From Cerioporus squamosus (Eukaryota > Basidiomycota > Agaricomycetes > Polyporales > Polyporaceae), in contig JABYQS010000045.1 of NCBI GenBank assembly GCA_022592435.1, forward strand, positions 124,001 to 188,000: a stretch of DNA of 64,000 bases. The letters are read 5' to 3'. The notes below the pieces were generated by a model, which did no database searches, was not told the DNA's origin, and was given only the letters and a program-made list of their open reading frames with translations. Positions 34,088-45,480 of the stretch are shown here, one piece after another (within the stretch, counting starts at the first letter, position 1; each line of letters starts with the position of its first letter). The translations under genes were made by a program, and so were the position numbers.

Positions 34088-34515
34088 GACAGAGAGAAGA
34101 CTGAGAGAGAGACGAAAAGAGCGTGGGGGTACGAAGAGGAGCAAGAGAAAGCAAAACGCGCCCTAGGCGACGGCCAGCACGTTGGGAACGGCGTCGAGAA
34201 GATAAACAACGACGTCGAGAGTGGTTGGCGGTCGGTGCACGGTGCAGCCTCTGCTTTACCCCCATGTCACGCCCGGTATCCAGGTCACTCCCATCACGGC
34301 CCTGTCACACAGCCCAGACTCGCGCGGCGGCGCCCTTACCGCGGCACCGGTGCGGCTATCTCAAGCCCTCACATCAACAGAAATAGATTGATGTCGTTCT
34401 TGTGAAGTTGTGTTGAACAATACAATGCGTGCTATCGATACAATCCTACAGTGTCCCCGGGTTGAGCGTGAAGACTAGGAAAGGTGAGTGTGACAAACTC
34501 GGACTAGCTCGGACT
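34088..34515. other. Intergenic region
   Basis: This gap covers the OPY2 leader and the 3' region of CAF16. No feature was recognised. Confidence 0.45.
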
Positions 34516-35741
34516 TCAGTGACTGTAGTCGTATCTACCCAAGACGTCAGCATCAGACAACGCCAAGTGTTGGGCCACGAGGAACTCACTTCCTGTAGAA
34601 GGTCTCGGAGTCGCTGGGAACCTGTCCCAAGCACGCACCGTCAGTGAAATCTGCGTGGAAAACAGATGCAGTTGTCCCGAACTCACCGTGTCGTTGCGTG
34701 CGCCTCTGCGCTTCCTGCCCTGCGCTTCCAACTCCCTCCTCCGCTCCCTGTCCTCCTTCAGCCACTGCAGAGCAAGACTGTACAGCGTCGGCCTGGGCTC
34801 GAGGTCGACCGACGTCGCGCCCAGGGTCCCGCTCGTGAAGGGCCACGACGTAGGCTCCATCAAGAACGTCCCAAGGTGCATGTGTGCGACATGCGTGGGG
34901 AAACTGTTCAGCCCGTCGAAGATATGGGTGGCATCTGCGATCGAAGGCGCGGTGTTAGGTGGCAAACAGCGCCAGAGTGTCTATCAACTCACAGAGGATG
35001 GTGGCGCCGCGGGCCTCGGAGTCTTCCTTGAGGAACGTCAACAGGTCATCTCGGACAAGGACATCCAGATCAACAGTGACCTGCAGATGGGCATATCAGG
35101 CATATTGGTCGCAAAGTATTCGAAGCTCGCACCTCATCCAGTAGCAGCACGTCCCAGTCGCCCATCAAGCCCATGCATAGCTGCACTCTGCGGCGCTCGC
35201 CGTCAGAGATTTGGTGCATGTGCCAGTCGAGGTCTATGTCGAGGATGTCGAGGAGCCGGTCCCGCCGCTCCTTGTAGCGGTAGCCGCCGACAGAGTTGAG
35301 GAAGTCTGAAACGACAATGTCGCCGCGCACGACCGGATTCATCGCCCTGCGATGCACGAGTGAGACCGGGGCGTACACACCACACCCGGATGAGAACAAG
35401 GATGGATGGCGCACCACTCTGTTCCAAGAAACGTGATGCCCAGCGGGGTGTTGCGAAACACGTCTCTACCTTTGATGCGGACGTCCGTGCCCGCAGCTGA
35501 GATGAGACGCTTGCCGGCGAGGATCTGCAGCAGCGTCGATTTCCCCGCTGCATGGTGGTGAGCAACAAATGCGTACAAAAGTGGTCAGACTCGTACCTCC
35601 ATTCGCACCGACCAGGATCGTCCGGGATCCTTTCGGGAGGTGGATGCTGATGTTCGTCAACGACGGCGGAGAACCGGGGGCATGCGAGTAGGTCAGGTTG
35701 TCGATGGAGATCTCGTACTTGCTCGCAGATGTCTCCGCCAT
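34516..35741 (-). CDS. CAF16: CCR4-NOT-associated ABC-type ATPase Caf16
   Basis: Caf16 is a soluble ABC ATPase linked to the CCR4-NOT complex in yeast. Seven exons: 35741-35597, 35547-35415, 35346-35133, 35080-34993, 34934-34687, 34621-34590, 34534-34516 (879 nt, 292 aa). Walker A 'GANGAGKST' is split by intron 1; the signature region is '[20 protein letters not shown]', Walker B 'DVLLLDEV', and then '[15 protein letters not shown]' and '[12 protein letters not shown]' with the switch His. The '[20 protein letters not shown]' segment is typical of Caf16 rather than of other ABC proteins. There is no membrane domain. The final 19-nt exon gives the ending 'FYRKYDYSH'; without that splice the protein would stop two residues after 'FY'. 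Confidence 0.9.
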
Positions 35742-36012
35742 CGTGCTCGAATAATGGCAGGTGAAGGAGGGAGGTACAAGGCAGGATGCAGGTTCGGCGA
35801 ATAAATACGTACGAGCGTGCTGAAGTCGCGACTGGACGCGGCGGCGTCATTGATGCTGGATCTCAGATCCGCTCCTGGCGCCTACATGCCCCGTTTGGGT
35901 AAGCGCATCTTGAACTTTTGCGTCCAACACCTGCTGCTGCGGTATACACCAGCACACGCGGCTTCACCGTACTCTGGCAGCGCTCACTGGAACACGAGAA
36001 GTGCTCCTCGCT
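35742..36012. promoter_or_regulatory. Divergent intergenic region, CAF16 / zinc-knuckle gene
   Basis: This 271-bp gap separates two outward-facing genes, both tied to RNA turnover in other fungi. No clear TATA box was found. Confidence 0.55.
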
Positions 36013-38376
36013 ATGGCGTCCCAAGACAAGCAGCCCGAAATCATCGACCTCACCGAGCCAGACGTGATTGAACTCGACTCGGACGGCGAGGTGGTGGACG
36101 AGACTCCCGACGTCACTTCAGGAGCATCAAACTTGACCGGCACCGCGCAGACGGGGCAAGCAAAGAAGAAACGCAAGAAACGGAGGAAGAAGCCTTCTGG
36201 ACAGAGCACGCCTGCCAAGGACGGGGCGGAGGACGTCGGCAGCACGTCTGCGGAAGCGTCTCGCGCGCAGAGCCCGACGTTGCACGTACAGGATCTTCCC
36301 AACGGGTCTGGCTCGCGTTCCGGAGGCGCGGGGAGGAAGCGATTCCTCGCCGACCGACTTGCGGATGCACCCAACGAGGATGGGAGGAACGGCGCAGAGG
36401 AAGACACCAGCCGAAGCAAGCAGGGAGGTGAGCGCAGACGTAACAAGGAACGCGCTGAGGGGAGAGAGCACGAACGTGAGAGGGAGAGGGACAAGGAGAG
36501 GGAACATGGAGGCGAGCGGCGGAGGGAACGAAATCGCAGAAGAAGCAGGTCACCGAGGCGCGACCGCCAGCAGGAGCAGGACCAAGATGGGGAACGCCTG
36601 CGCAAACGGTCTCGTTCCCGAGAGCGCGACCGTCGCAAGAAGAGACGAGACAAGGCGCAGGCTGCAGAGAGTGAGGCTCCGCTCTTCTTCGAAGACGTCA
36701 CCCCTGCCGAAGTTCCTGGGATGGTTAAGCCATCTGAACCTGTTGCCGGACCTTCCAACCCGGCCATGCAAGCAAGTGTCGACTCGGCTTTGCAGCGTCA
36801 GTCTGACAACAATCTCCTGCTACCGGCACATGTCTCCGTTACCGAGGACGGAGAGGGTGCGGATGCGGGCCCGTTGAAGGTCCCTACTCCAGAGGGATCG
36901 GATGACGACGAGGACTACATCGACTACTTGGACTACGACGATGACCGACGGGTGAGTTCGCTGGTAACCAGTGTTCATCCGTCCATCTTCTAATTGCATC
37001 GCTTCTAGGCCGGGATGGTCCGCTACTGGGAGCTTGATAAGCTCGAAGCGGAAGAGGCTAAGGCCTCAAAACCTACAAGATTCGTGTGCAAGAAGTGCGG
37101 TGCGGAAGGCGAACACAAGACGTACGAATGTCCTGTGCTTATTGTGAGTATATGCGCTCCTACGATCACCATGGTCACATCTAATCCCAGCATCGCAGTG
37201 CCTGACTTGCGGTGCAAGAGACGAGCACTCGACCCGAAGCTGTCCCATTAGCAAGGTGTGCTTCACTTGCGGAATGAAGGGACATATCAACAAGGTGTGT
37301 TCTACCTTCCCGATACACCTGCGTAGTGACCAATATATGTCTTAGACATGCCCCAACCGCGGAAAGGGCGGTGCGTACTACTCTGCCCACGACTGTGACA
37401 GATGTGGCGCACGCAGCCATCAAACCAACGTGAGCTTGTCACTGTTGATGTATGGCCGCTAATTCACACTTCTCTTACGATAGGAATGCCCCACGCTTTG
37501 GCGCATGTATCGATACGTCGAGGATGATGTGCGGCTAGAAACTCTCCGTTCGCGCGAAGAGAAGCGCGCTCTAGCTCTGGGCCAAGGCGGCGAGGGGTAC
37601 ATCGCGACGGACGAGTGGTGTTACAACTGCGGTGGCAGCGGCCATCTCGGCGACGTGAGTCCCAACTTCACATCTTATCGACAATCTCATACTCACACTC
37701 ACTCTCCAACCTTCGCGTCACGCAGGATTGCACCGCGCTCCCGCACCACGCCGACTTGCCCAACGAGCATTCGGCGTTCAGCCTCTACAACATCCTCTCC
37801 GGTCCATTCTCATCGGAGGCCACGGCTGCGCGCCCCGCGAAGCGGCCTCCCCGTGACTGGGAGGCCGCTTCGGCGTTCGCAGACGGGTATGGATCCACTG
37901 TCCCAATGGAAGTCGGGAAGCAGGGCAAACGGAAACAACGTGACCGCCTGGAGCGGCGGCAGCGGGAGCTCGAGGACGCCGAGGATGACCAAGAGGACTG
38001 GTTCGGGAGCGCTCGCTCCAGAGCCCGGAGCGGCCCCCAGGACAACAGGGGCCAGGGTCGGGGCGGTGGGAGCTCGAAGTCGAATGGGAACGGGAACGGG
38101 AATGGGAATGGGAAGATCCAGTTCCACTTCTCGGGCGGTGGCTCCTCTCAGGGCGGTGGGAGAGATGCGAAACGTCAGCGGACGGGCTACGACGACCTCC
38201 CGGGTCCGTCGAGGGAAACGGACTCCATACAGATACGTGGGGCTGCGAGGAAGCCGAGTTACAGCTCGGCTCCGTCAAGAAACAGGAGCCATAACCGCTA
38301 TGAAAATGACCGAGACCGCGACCGCGACCGCGATTCCCAGCGGGGACCGCGGTACCGCGGCGGATACTTTAGATGA
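36013..38376 (+). CDS. AIR1/AIR2-type CCHC zinc-knuckle protein (TRAMP complex-like)
   Basis: Air proteins are the RNA-binding part of TRAMP, which adenylates nuclear RNAs for exosome decay. Exons: 36013-36951, 37009-37143, 37199-37294, 37346-37429, 37484-37654, 37726-38376 (2,076 nt, 691 aa). Residues 1-310 are acidic then Arg/Ser/Glu-rich with RS and RE runs. Five CCHC-like knuckles follow: 'CKKCGAEGEHKTYEC', 'CLTCGARDEHSTRSC', 'CFTCGMKGHINKTC', 'CDRCGARSHQTNEC' and 'CYNCGGSGHLGDDC'. The C-terminal 215 residues contain an Asn/Gly repeat and an Asp/Arg repeat ending 'RYRGGYFR'. Length exceeds the yeast proteins because of both extensions. A splicing or other RNA role cannot be excluded. Confidence 0.85.
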
Positions 38377-38728
38377 TGTCCCGTCATATGCACATCTCTC
38401 GGCTCCCCCGGAAATGGACCCTTGTATTTTCCTTTGCTCGTCATGCAAATCGTTGCTCTGTCAGTCGCTGTCGATACACCGTTATGCAAAGAAATATTGT
38501 GATTTGACACCAGCTGTGCGCGTGGTGGGTTCTCGGGCTCGTCTAGATGTACAACGGATTAACATGCTGTCAACGCCGGCTAGGAAACATGATGTGGGAG
38601 TGCATGCTGGATCCGGGTAACGAGTGCGGTCCGACCTCAGGTGCACGAGGGGCGAGGTGACCGCTGGCTGTCCGAAACTGGAGTACGAAGAGGCTATTAG
38701 ATCTGCACGTACAGAACCAACGCATACC
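38377..38728. other. Convergent 3' intergenic region
   Basis: This gap holds the 3' ends of the zinc-knuckle gene (+) and the Zn2Cys6 gene (-). No feature was recognised. Confidence 0.45.
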
Positions 38729-40059
38729 TCATAGACGCACCCTGCCGTCGACGTCGACGTAGATGTCGTCCATGACGTGCAACAATTCCGAGGATCCGGG
38801 CGGAGACTGAGCAACTTGGTGGTTAGCCGGGTCAACTGCCCCAGGTCACGGTACCGATCAGTCCCGTGGAAGACAGGGCGAAGGACAGGGCGTGCTCACT
38901 GTTAGTGCGCAGCAGGCTCTCAGGACACCACCCATGCAGGCTGAAGAGCGTGTCGGGGCCCCCTGGCGAGTACGGGGAGTGCAAGCCGTTCGAGTGCATC
39001 GACGACGCCGAGGGAAACTCCGTGAATGCGGACGGGAAGGTTGCCCGCCTCGTGCGCTCGAGATGAGGGGTCGTTGAGAAGCTGCTGCCACTTCCGGACG
39101 AAGTGGAGGACTCGGCACGACAAGCGCTCAGCAGGATTCTCAGCTTGTCCTGCCAGTCGCTGCCGGGGCTGCAGAACGCGAGGTCTCCTAGGTGCGCAAA
39201 CGGGTCAGCGTCAGTCTGGCCGAGTACTGTATCAGAAAATCCACCTGAGGAATCTTGCCCTGTACCAGATTGTTCGGACGCGCTGTCGTTGATCTCCGTC
39301 GAGATCGAGGCCAAGAAGTCTTCCTTGGTGGTGCTGAAGCTGTGGGGAGGAAAGTTTAGGCCTTTAGGCACGGCAAAGCTATACTGCTCTGAGGCGCGCT
39401 TACGGGTGCTCTTGCCTCCCGCGAGGACCGAAAGGGCCAACGTTGACCTTCTGTATGATGTGATTGGCCAATTTGTCGCGAGTGAGGTCTTGGACGAGTC
39501 CTCGAGCTCTGGGGTCGTCCGAGCCGATAATTGTCCCGAGGAGTGCCTCGACTTGGTGAAGGCGGCGCTCGAGCGCGAGGATGTACCTGACCACCTGGTT
39601 GTTGAGCAAATTGCTCGATCGATCTCAGACTCTGGTACGCACCCTTTCGGGGGACCCCGTTTGTGACTGGGATCTGGACAACGGTGGTCAGTGAGGAGGT
39701 CTCTATGCTCCCTCGCTCCGGACAACCTTACCTGTGAACGTGCACGCTGATGCGACCGACGGTAAGTTTAAGATCGGGGTAATGAAGAGGCGCGACTCAC
39801 AGAGTCCTAGTCCCGCGCAACCGCGACACCCTGGCTGCCCAGAGATGTTCCGGAGACGTTCGCACTTGCTCTTCGTTCTCCGGCAGTGGTCGCAGGCTAT
39901 AGTGGTCCCCGAATGTAAGCTATGAATAGAGCCTCGTGCGACGTGGACAACCTCACCTCTCGTGCTTCTGCTTCGTCTTCCCTTGTCGGTGGGCAGCGGT
40001 GGCTCGTATGCAGAGGTGCGGCTGTCGTCGTCAGAGATGTCTGCGCTTTGGGAAGACAT
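38729..40059 (-). CDS. Zn(II)2Cys6 binuclear-cluster transcription factor
   Basis: This is a fungal-specific DNA-binding regulator. Exons: 40059-39957, 39896-39801, 39746-39732, 39673-39643, 39586-39404, 39339-38900, 38814-38729 (954 nt, 317 aa; phases agree). The cluster begins 'ACDHCRRTKSKCE', then 'GCRGCAGLGL', and its last Cys comes from a 15-nt exon encoding 'CTFTG'. The linker 'PSHKRGPPKGYI' leads into a dimerisation helix 'LALERRLHQVEALLGTII'. The rest is Ser-rich, with no fungal-TF middle homology region seen, so the protein is short for the family. Exon 2 was placed because its acceptor gives 'STRACDHC'; reading through intron 1 is also open. The C-terminal exon ('HVMDDIYVDVDGRVRL') is the least certain. 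Confidence 0.85.
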
Positions 40060-41157
40060 GGTGGTATGCAGGTGAGCGGGGAGAAACCACTCGAAGGCGG
40101 TATGCCCAAGCTAATATGCATTCTTGGGCAGGGTTCGATGTGTCTCGAGATGCTCCACGGGACGCTCATCCAATGGAAGGGCGGCTCGTTCTGGCCGCGA
40201 GGTGAGGGTTTCATTGGTCTAGGGGAACGGCCGGGGAGGACCTGGAAACCTTCCCGAATGATGGGGACGGGCGTCCTCTGAGACACGATGGGTAGGTTCC
40301 CCACTTCGGACAGCTCGTACGGCGTGGACTACATAGTGATCGCTCACCGATCGCGAGAGCTGTGCGACGTCAAATATGAGGCCTGAGATCCGCTATGTCA
40401 TATCTTACACGAGATTCCGGAGATACAAGCGTGCCTTGCACATGGCAGTGCGGAGGCAAATGGACGAGGAGGAACCTGGAGGAATGTTCAGTTCCATTCC
40501 TCGTGATCGGCGCCGAGACCTCTGAACGAAAGCGATGAAACACAGGATGAGACGAGGTACGAGGTCAGATATGGAGATGACGGAAGGAGTTTCGTTGAAG
40601 TTGGTCACCATGATGCATTGGGCTAGAACAGCGACTTTCGGGAGCGCACGACGACTCCCCGGGTCCGATAACTCTGCTTGTCAATGGCAACTGCGGTCGT
40701 CGTACGTGGCCATCGTGTTCTAACTTGCATAGTCCATAGCTATCTGTATCGCTCTAGATCTTGAGTATGATCATGTGAAATTGTCTGACTACTCAGAGAG
40801 TCTTACTAGACCTTGTCGAGCATCTGAAGGGCCATTACTTACCAATGCCGTAGTTCAAGTGAGGCACCCGAGACAAACGTCCAGGGTGAATAGAGCATGA
40901 AATAACTCGAGCTCCAATGCCAGGGACCGACGCTGCTCTGGATGATACCGCTCGTCACGGTAGGGTTTAGAAGCTGGGTGGATGTTTGCGAGCCTCGAGG
41001 CCACGATGTGCTTACATAAGCCAATGAAGAGCTTATGGGCGGCAAGCGCTGGTTTGGACCACGGTCTAGTGCCTTCAGCCACTCTGCTCAAATCCGCTCA
41101 ACTCCATACATTGCTCCTCCTTCCACACTTTCCTGTTTCAATATCAGTCTGATCGGG
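40060..41157. other. Divergent intergenic region, Zn2Cys6 factor / E2 gene
   Basis: About 1.1 kb between two outward-facing genes, long for this window; a regulated promoter for the transcription factor is likely. No gene was recognised in either strand. Confidence 0.45.
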
Positions 41158-44100
41158 ATGGAGAGAGAAGTGCAGCAGCTTGTAGAGATGGTACGCGTCT
41201 GTTGCTTCTTCTCCGCCACCATGTCGCTGAGCCTAGCCGTACTCTTCAGGGCGCGACCGTCGCGCAGGCGCGTGCTGCACTCAAGCAGCACAAGGACGTC
41301 ATGGAGGCCGCGGAGCGTATATTTGATGGCGCCTTTGACCATGTCGTGGATGACGATGGAGACGTGGACATGACGGCCTCCGAGAGGGCACCGCCGAAAC
41401 CAAGGGCGAGGATGATTGTACGTGTATTTCATCGAGATCGCTGGGCCGTTTCCCAATACTTGCATACAGACACCAGACGAAGACGACGGGGATGAGGATG
41501 GTGATGAGGTGGCGGATGGTGATGAAGATGGAGAGGGTGCGTGCTGCAGAATCCTATAGCCACCCGCCGCTCATGCAGAGCCCAGACGACGATGAGTACA
41601 TTGACTACGACGACGACGATTTCGAAGAGAAGGTTGACAGCTCAAATGGTGCCGCTGTAGATCCTTACGCAGGTGCGTATACATATCTCATTGTCCGAGT
41701 GGCATGCCTCTGAACGAGCCATCAGGCATATTCTTCTCGAAGGACCGACGGGAAGAAGTCATCGAGGTCGAGGAGGAACCCGAGTTGATCAACGTACCCG
41801 GGATCGCTGAGAAGGTGCCGCTGATGACCCAGGGCCAGTGGATGAAGGGCTGTCCAGAAGGAAGCGAGCAGAGCTTCCTCTTCAGTCTCTATCGCGAGCT
41901 GAGCGAAGGAGAATGTCGCTGTCCTGAAGGATGTGGCGAGTCAATACAGCGGAAGAAGAGCGACTTCTATGCTCTCTTTGTGAGTATTCGCGTCGTTCAC
42001 TCAGTTGTTATGGACCTGACCATCGTCAGCCGAGCTTCCCTGCGTACATCAAACACCTCGAGTCGATTGTACCCCGGACATGTACTCGCTGCTCGAAGAC
42101 ATTCTGCTTTGCATGTGGAGAATCCAACACTCCGAGTCATAGCAAGATTCCCGGCTCGCTTGAGGTCGATGCCTCGTTGTTCCATTGCGCCAATCTGCAA
42201 GGTGTGATCCTTGGTGTCGGCCTTGCGATGCTGGAGAAGTCCTATCTGGATGATACCCAGGACCCCGGAAGTCAAAAGTCGGGTGATCGAACATCTAGGA
42301 AGAGACGTAAACCAGAAGCGCCTGCTCCTCCGGCGGCGGTCGCAGACATGCTTGACGATGATGATGACGATGACGACAGCTACTACCCGATCGTCGTGCA
42401 AGGGAAGAAGGCTAAGCTTGGCACTGGGTATGCCGGGGACGCACGAGAAGATGTATGGTTTGTGCATTGTTGCCGCTTCTGCTGAGCTGAACCTTTCGCG
42501 GTAGATGTCAGGACAGCTGGAGGCTTTGAACGCACAGAAGGCCAAGGACGAGAAGCTTGCCACCCTGCTCTCCAACATCCGCACATTCCTCCCATCTGTC
42601 AACCGCGAAGGTGGTGGCCATGCGAGCGATTATCTTGTCCACCCCACTGCTTTGGCGCATCTTCGTCGCAGATTCAACTTCGTCAGTAGTCAGTTGCTGC
42701 GGAACGACTCCCTCTCCGACATGTCCGACCGCTCCACCCTGTACTTCGAACTCTTTGAGTGGCTAGAGGTGATCGACACTCGCCGTCAGTTTGGGGCTGG
42801 GCTGATCTCGAACCACTGTTTAGACGATCTCTAGCCACGAAGCCCTTGCCAGCATGATGGCGATGCCCATCATGGTGGTCACGTCGGTGAAAACTGTACC
42901 GGGAAAGAAGTCAGCCCCTAAGGGCGGTTCCCGCATACGCGAACGCACCATCACCTACGAAGGCAGTTCCGGACCTCGCGAGCTTCTCGAGGCTATCGTG
43001 ATCCAAGCGCAAGCTGCGCTCAAGGGTCTCGAGGGTATGAAGACTGTGGAGCCGGAGACGCTCGAGATGTCCGAAGAGCAGAAACGAATGACCGCTGACG
43101 AGAAGGGCAAGGCCAAGGATGACGGTGCAATTGTCTCCGAGGAGAACAAGAAGCTCCTGAACTTCTGTCAGCGCATTGTCAACACTGCGAAGGCCATCGA
43201 CCGTTCGCTCGTTGAGACGAAGGGCAAGGCTTTCGTCGAACGACTCCATGCTGGCCTCCCCAAGATTCCTGCGACATCGACATCACAAGGTCCAGTTGCG
43301 GACGTCGAGGCCGGCGAGACGGAGGAGAGTGCTATGCAGGCATATGTCAAGTGGGCGAACCGTGTGCGATTCGAGTACTGCGACTTGACCATCCCGCCGG
43401 CGGACAACGCGGGCGACGCCGAGCAAGACCAGACTCCGAATTACAAGTTCTACTTCAACAACGAGGCGCGCATGCTGGCCAACTCCGATATACCAAAGCG
43501 GTCTCTGGCCATCGCGAAGGAGGTGCGTGCTTCGACGTCTGCTCTATCACAAGGCATGCCTGCTGAGCATCGCTCTGAAGCTTGCTGTTCTTACAACAAA
43601 CCTACCGGTCGCTTGGAATTCGTCTGTCTTCCTCCGCGTCGACGAGACTCGGGTCGACGTCATCAAGGCCCTCATCACCGGTCCTGAAGGCACCCCGTGC
43701 GTACTCATCCACCGGCTTGTGATGCGTCTGGCTGCTGACATGCCTGCTTCTTCACGCTAGCTATTACAACGGATGGCGAGTCCCATGGCCTGTTAGTGCC
43801 TTTGTCGACCCCTAACGTACCCTCGGCAGCTTCCTGTTTGACGTCTTCCTCGGTCCAAATTACAATCAGTCTCCCCCGAGCGTGAAGTACATGACGGTAC
43901 GTTTGAGTCGGACACCGGCGGCGATAAGCTAACGTTGCGCTTGATAGACGAACGGCGGCAAATTCCGCTTCAACCCCAACCTTTATGCAGTAAGTGGTCC
44001 GCTCGCATCCAGAAGCTGTCTGCAGTGATTCAAGGTTCACGTGAAGGACGGGAAAGTGTGTCTGTCGCTGCTCGGGACTTGGTCTGGGCCAGGATGGATC

Positions 44101-44678
44101 GCAGGGAAGTCGACGCTGCTACAGGTGCGTATCCGCAGCATCGAGGTCCGCATCGTCTCATACAGGTGGCGTGGTTGCTCAGGTTCTCATTTCGATCCAA
44201 TCCATGATCCTGTGCGAGGAGCCATACCTGAACGAACCTGGCTGGGCGAATAGCGGCGGAACGCCAAAGTCAATAGCATGTGAGTGTATGTCCGTCAGAC
44301 CTGATGACATGATTGCTCATCCTGTATCAGACTCGGCGAATGTTCGTCGCATGGTGGTTAGGACAGCGGTATGTACCATTGTTCTATCATGTGTCTCAGT
44401 TTAAGATGTTTATGCATCAAATCCAGATGCTCGGCAACCTCAAAGCGCCTCCAGAGCCCTGGGCCGATGTCATCCGCACGCACTTCCGCCTTAAGGCCAA
44501 GTCCGTTATGGCGCAGCTTGATAAATGGCTTGCGGAGGACGACGGTGCTCCGACGATCAGTGACGGCGCGTTCCACGGGAAGATCCCCGGCGGCGGTAGC
44601 TCCAATGGGTTCGCGGAGGACGTTGCTGAGCTCAAAGGGCTTCTTGCGAAGCTTCAGAGGGGCGAAGATATCAATTAG
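41158..44678 (+). CDS. Multidomain E2 ubiquitin-conjugating protein: UBA-like, Cys-rich IBR-like, C-terminal UBC domain
   Basis: Sixteen exons: 41158-41190, 41232-41417, 41470-41536, 41586-41672, 41726-41979, 42030-42452, 42505-42768, 42824-43522, 43581-43696, 43761-43775, 43830-43896, 43948-43989, 44047-44124, 44183-44279, 44331-44368, 44406-44678 (2,739 nt, 912 aa). The start has a UBA-like helix set ('ARAALKQHKDVMEAAERIF'). Two acidic tracts flank a Cys-rich part at about 194-245 ('CRCPEGCGESI', 'CTRCSKTFCFACGE') that resembles an IBR zinc domain. From about 672 comes a UBC fold: 'NLPVAWNSSVFLRVDE', 'GPEGTPYYNGCFLFDVFLG', 'FRFNPNLYADGKVCLSLLG' with the catalytic Cys near 756, and 'ISIQSMILCEEPYLNEPGW'. 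The UBC type matches UBE2O/BIRC6, which act as E2/E3 hybrids. Exon 1 is tentative (its intron would be only 41 nt). Confidence 0.88.
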
Positions 44679-45480
44679 CTCGCGGGGCTGAGGGTGCGCG
44701 TGCCGTTGTTGCTGGGCTTCGGACTTAAGGTGATGGCGAAGTTAGCCCGCATGCTGTCTCATATGTATTGTATCATAAGTAACACTCGGCATCTGTAGCT
44801 CGTATAGAAACGTTCTCGGTCTTGGACCTCACTCGGAGTAGACTCGCCAGCCAGTCCGGTCGCAAGCTGATTGCGGTGGGGACGAGCCTACACTCGGAGG
44901 GCAGGACCGGTCGAAACGCTCCAATCCATTAAGTATATTTCTACCCGACTGGCCCTAGTGCATGCGTATTTGCAGCGCTGGCGCTTAGTCTGTCTACTGC
45001 TTCCTCCTTACCGTCGTCATTGCATCCAGCGGTCGGACCTCAGTTTATGAGGGCCTTCCTCTACACAGTGTTTCTTCCCGGTTTACAGGGGAGTGATACG
45101 GCATTACTAGCACTGACTTGAAACGACGCGGCAGCGGACCGCCACGTCTACGACTTCGATGGTTAGGGCGACGTGTGATCGGACGGGGTTCCAATATTCA
45201 ATGCTCACTGACACCTGCAACAGACGGTATGTTTGTACTCCAGGATCCCAATCCTGTAGGGACGGTCGGCGATGGGCACCGTACTCAGAAGTTTAGTACA
45301 CCAGCGCCAGCCAAAGTTCTTCAGATGCCGCAGGCCTTATTGCATGCGGTGGACCGGAGACCGCAGCACGTCATAGGATTTATAGCAGTGTCTACCAGTG
45401 CGTCCAGTCGGTTAACCTGATACTTATACCAGCATCCATAATTTGACAGACGCCCTCTCAGCTGCTATCTTCCTTTCACG
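44679..45480. other. Intergenic region
   Basis: About 800 bp between the E2 gene and the first tandem F-box-like gene, both plus strand. Possible AT-rich promoter element (TTTATAGC) near 45378. No gene was seen. Confidence 0.45.
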
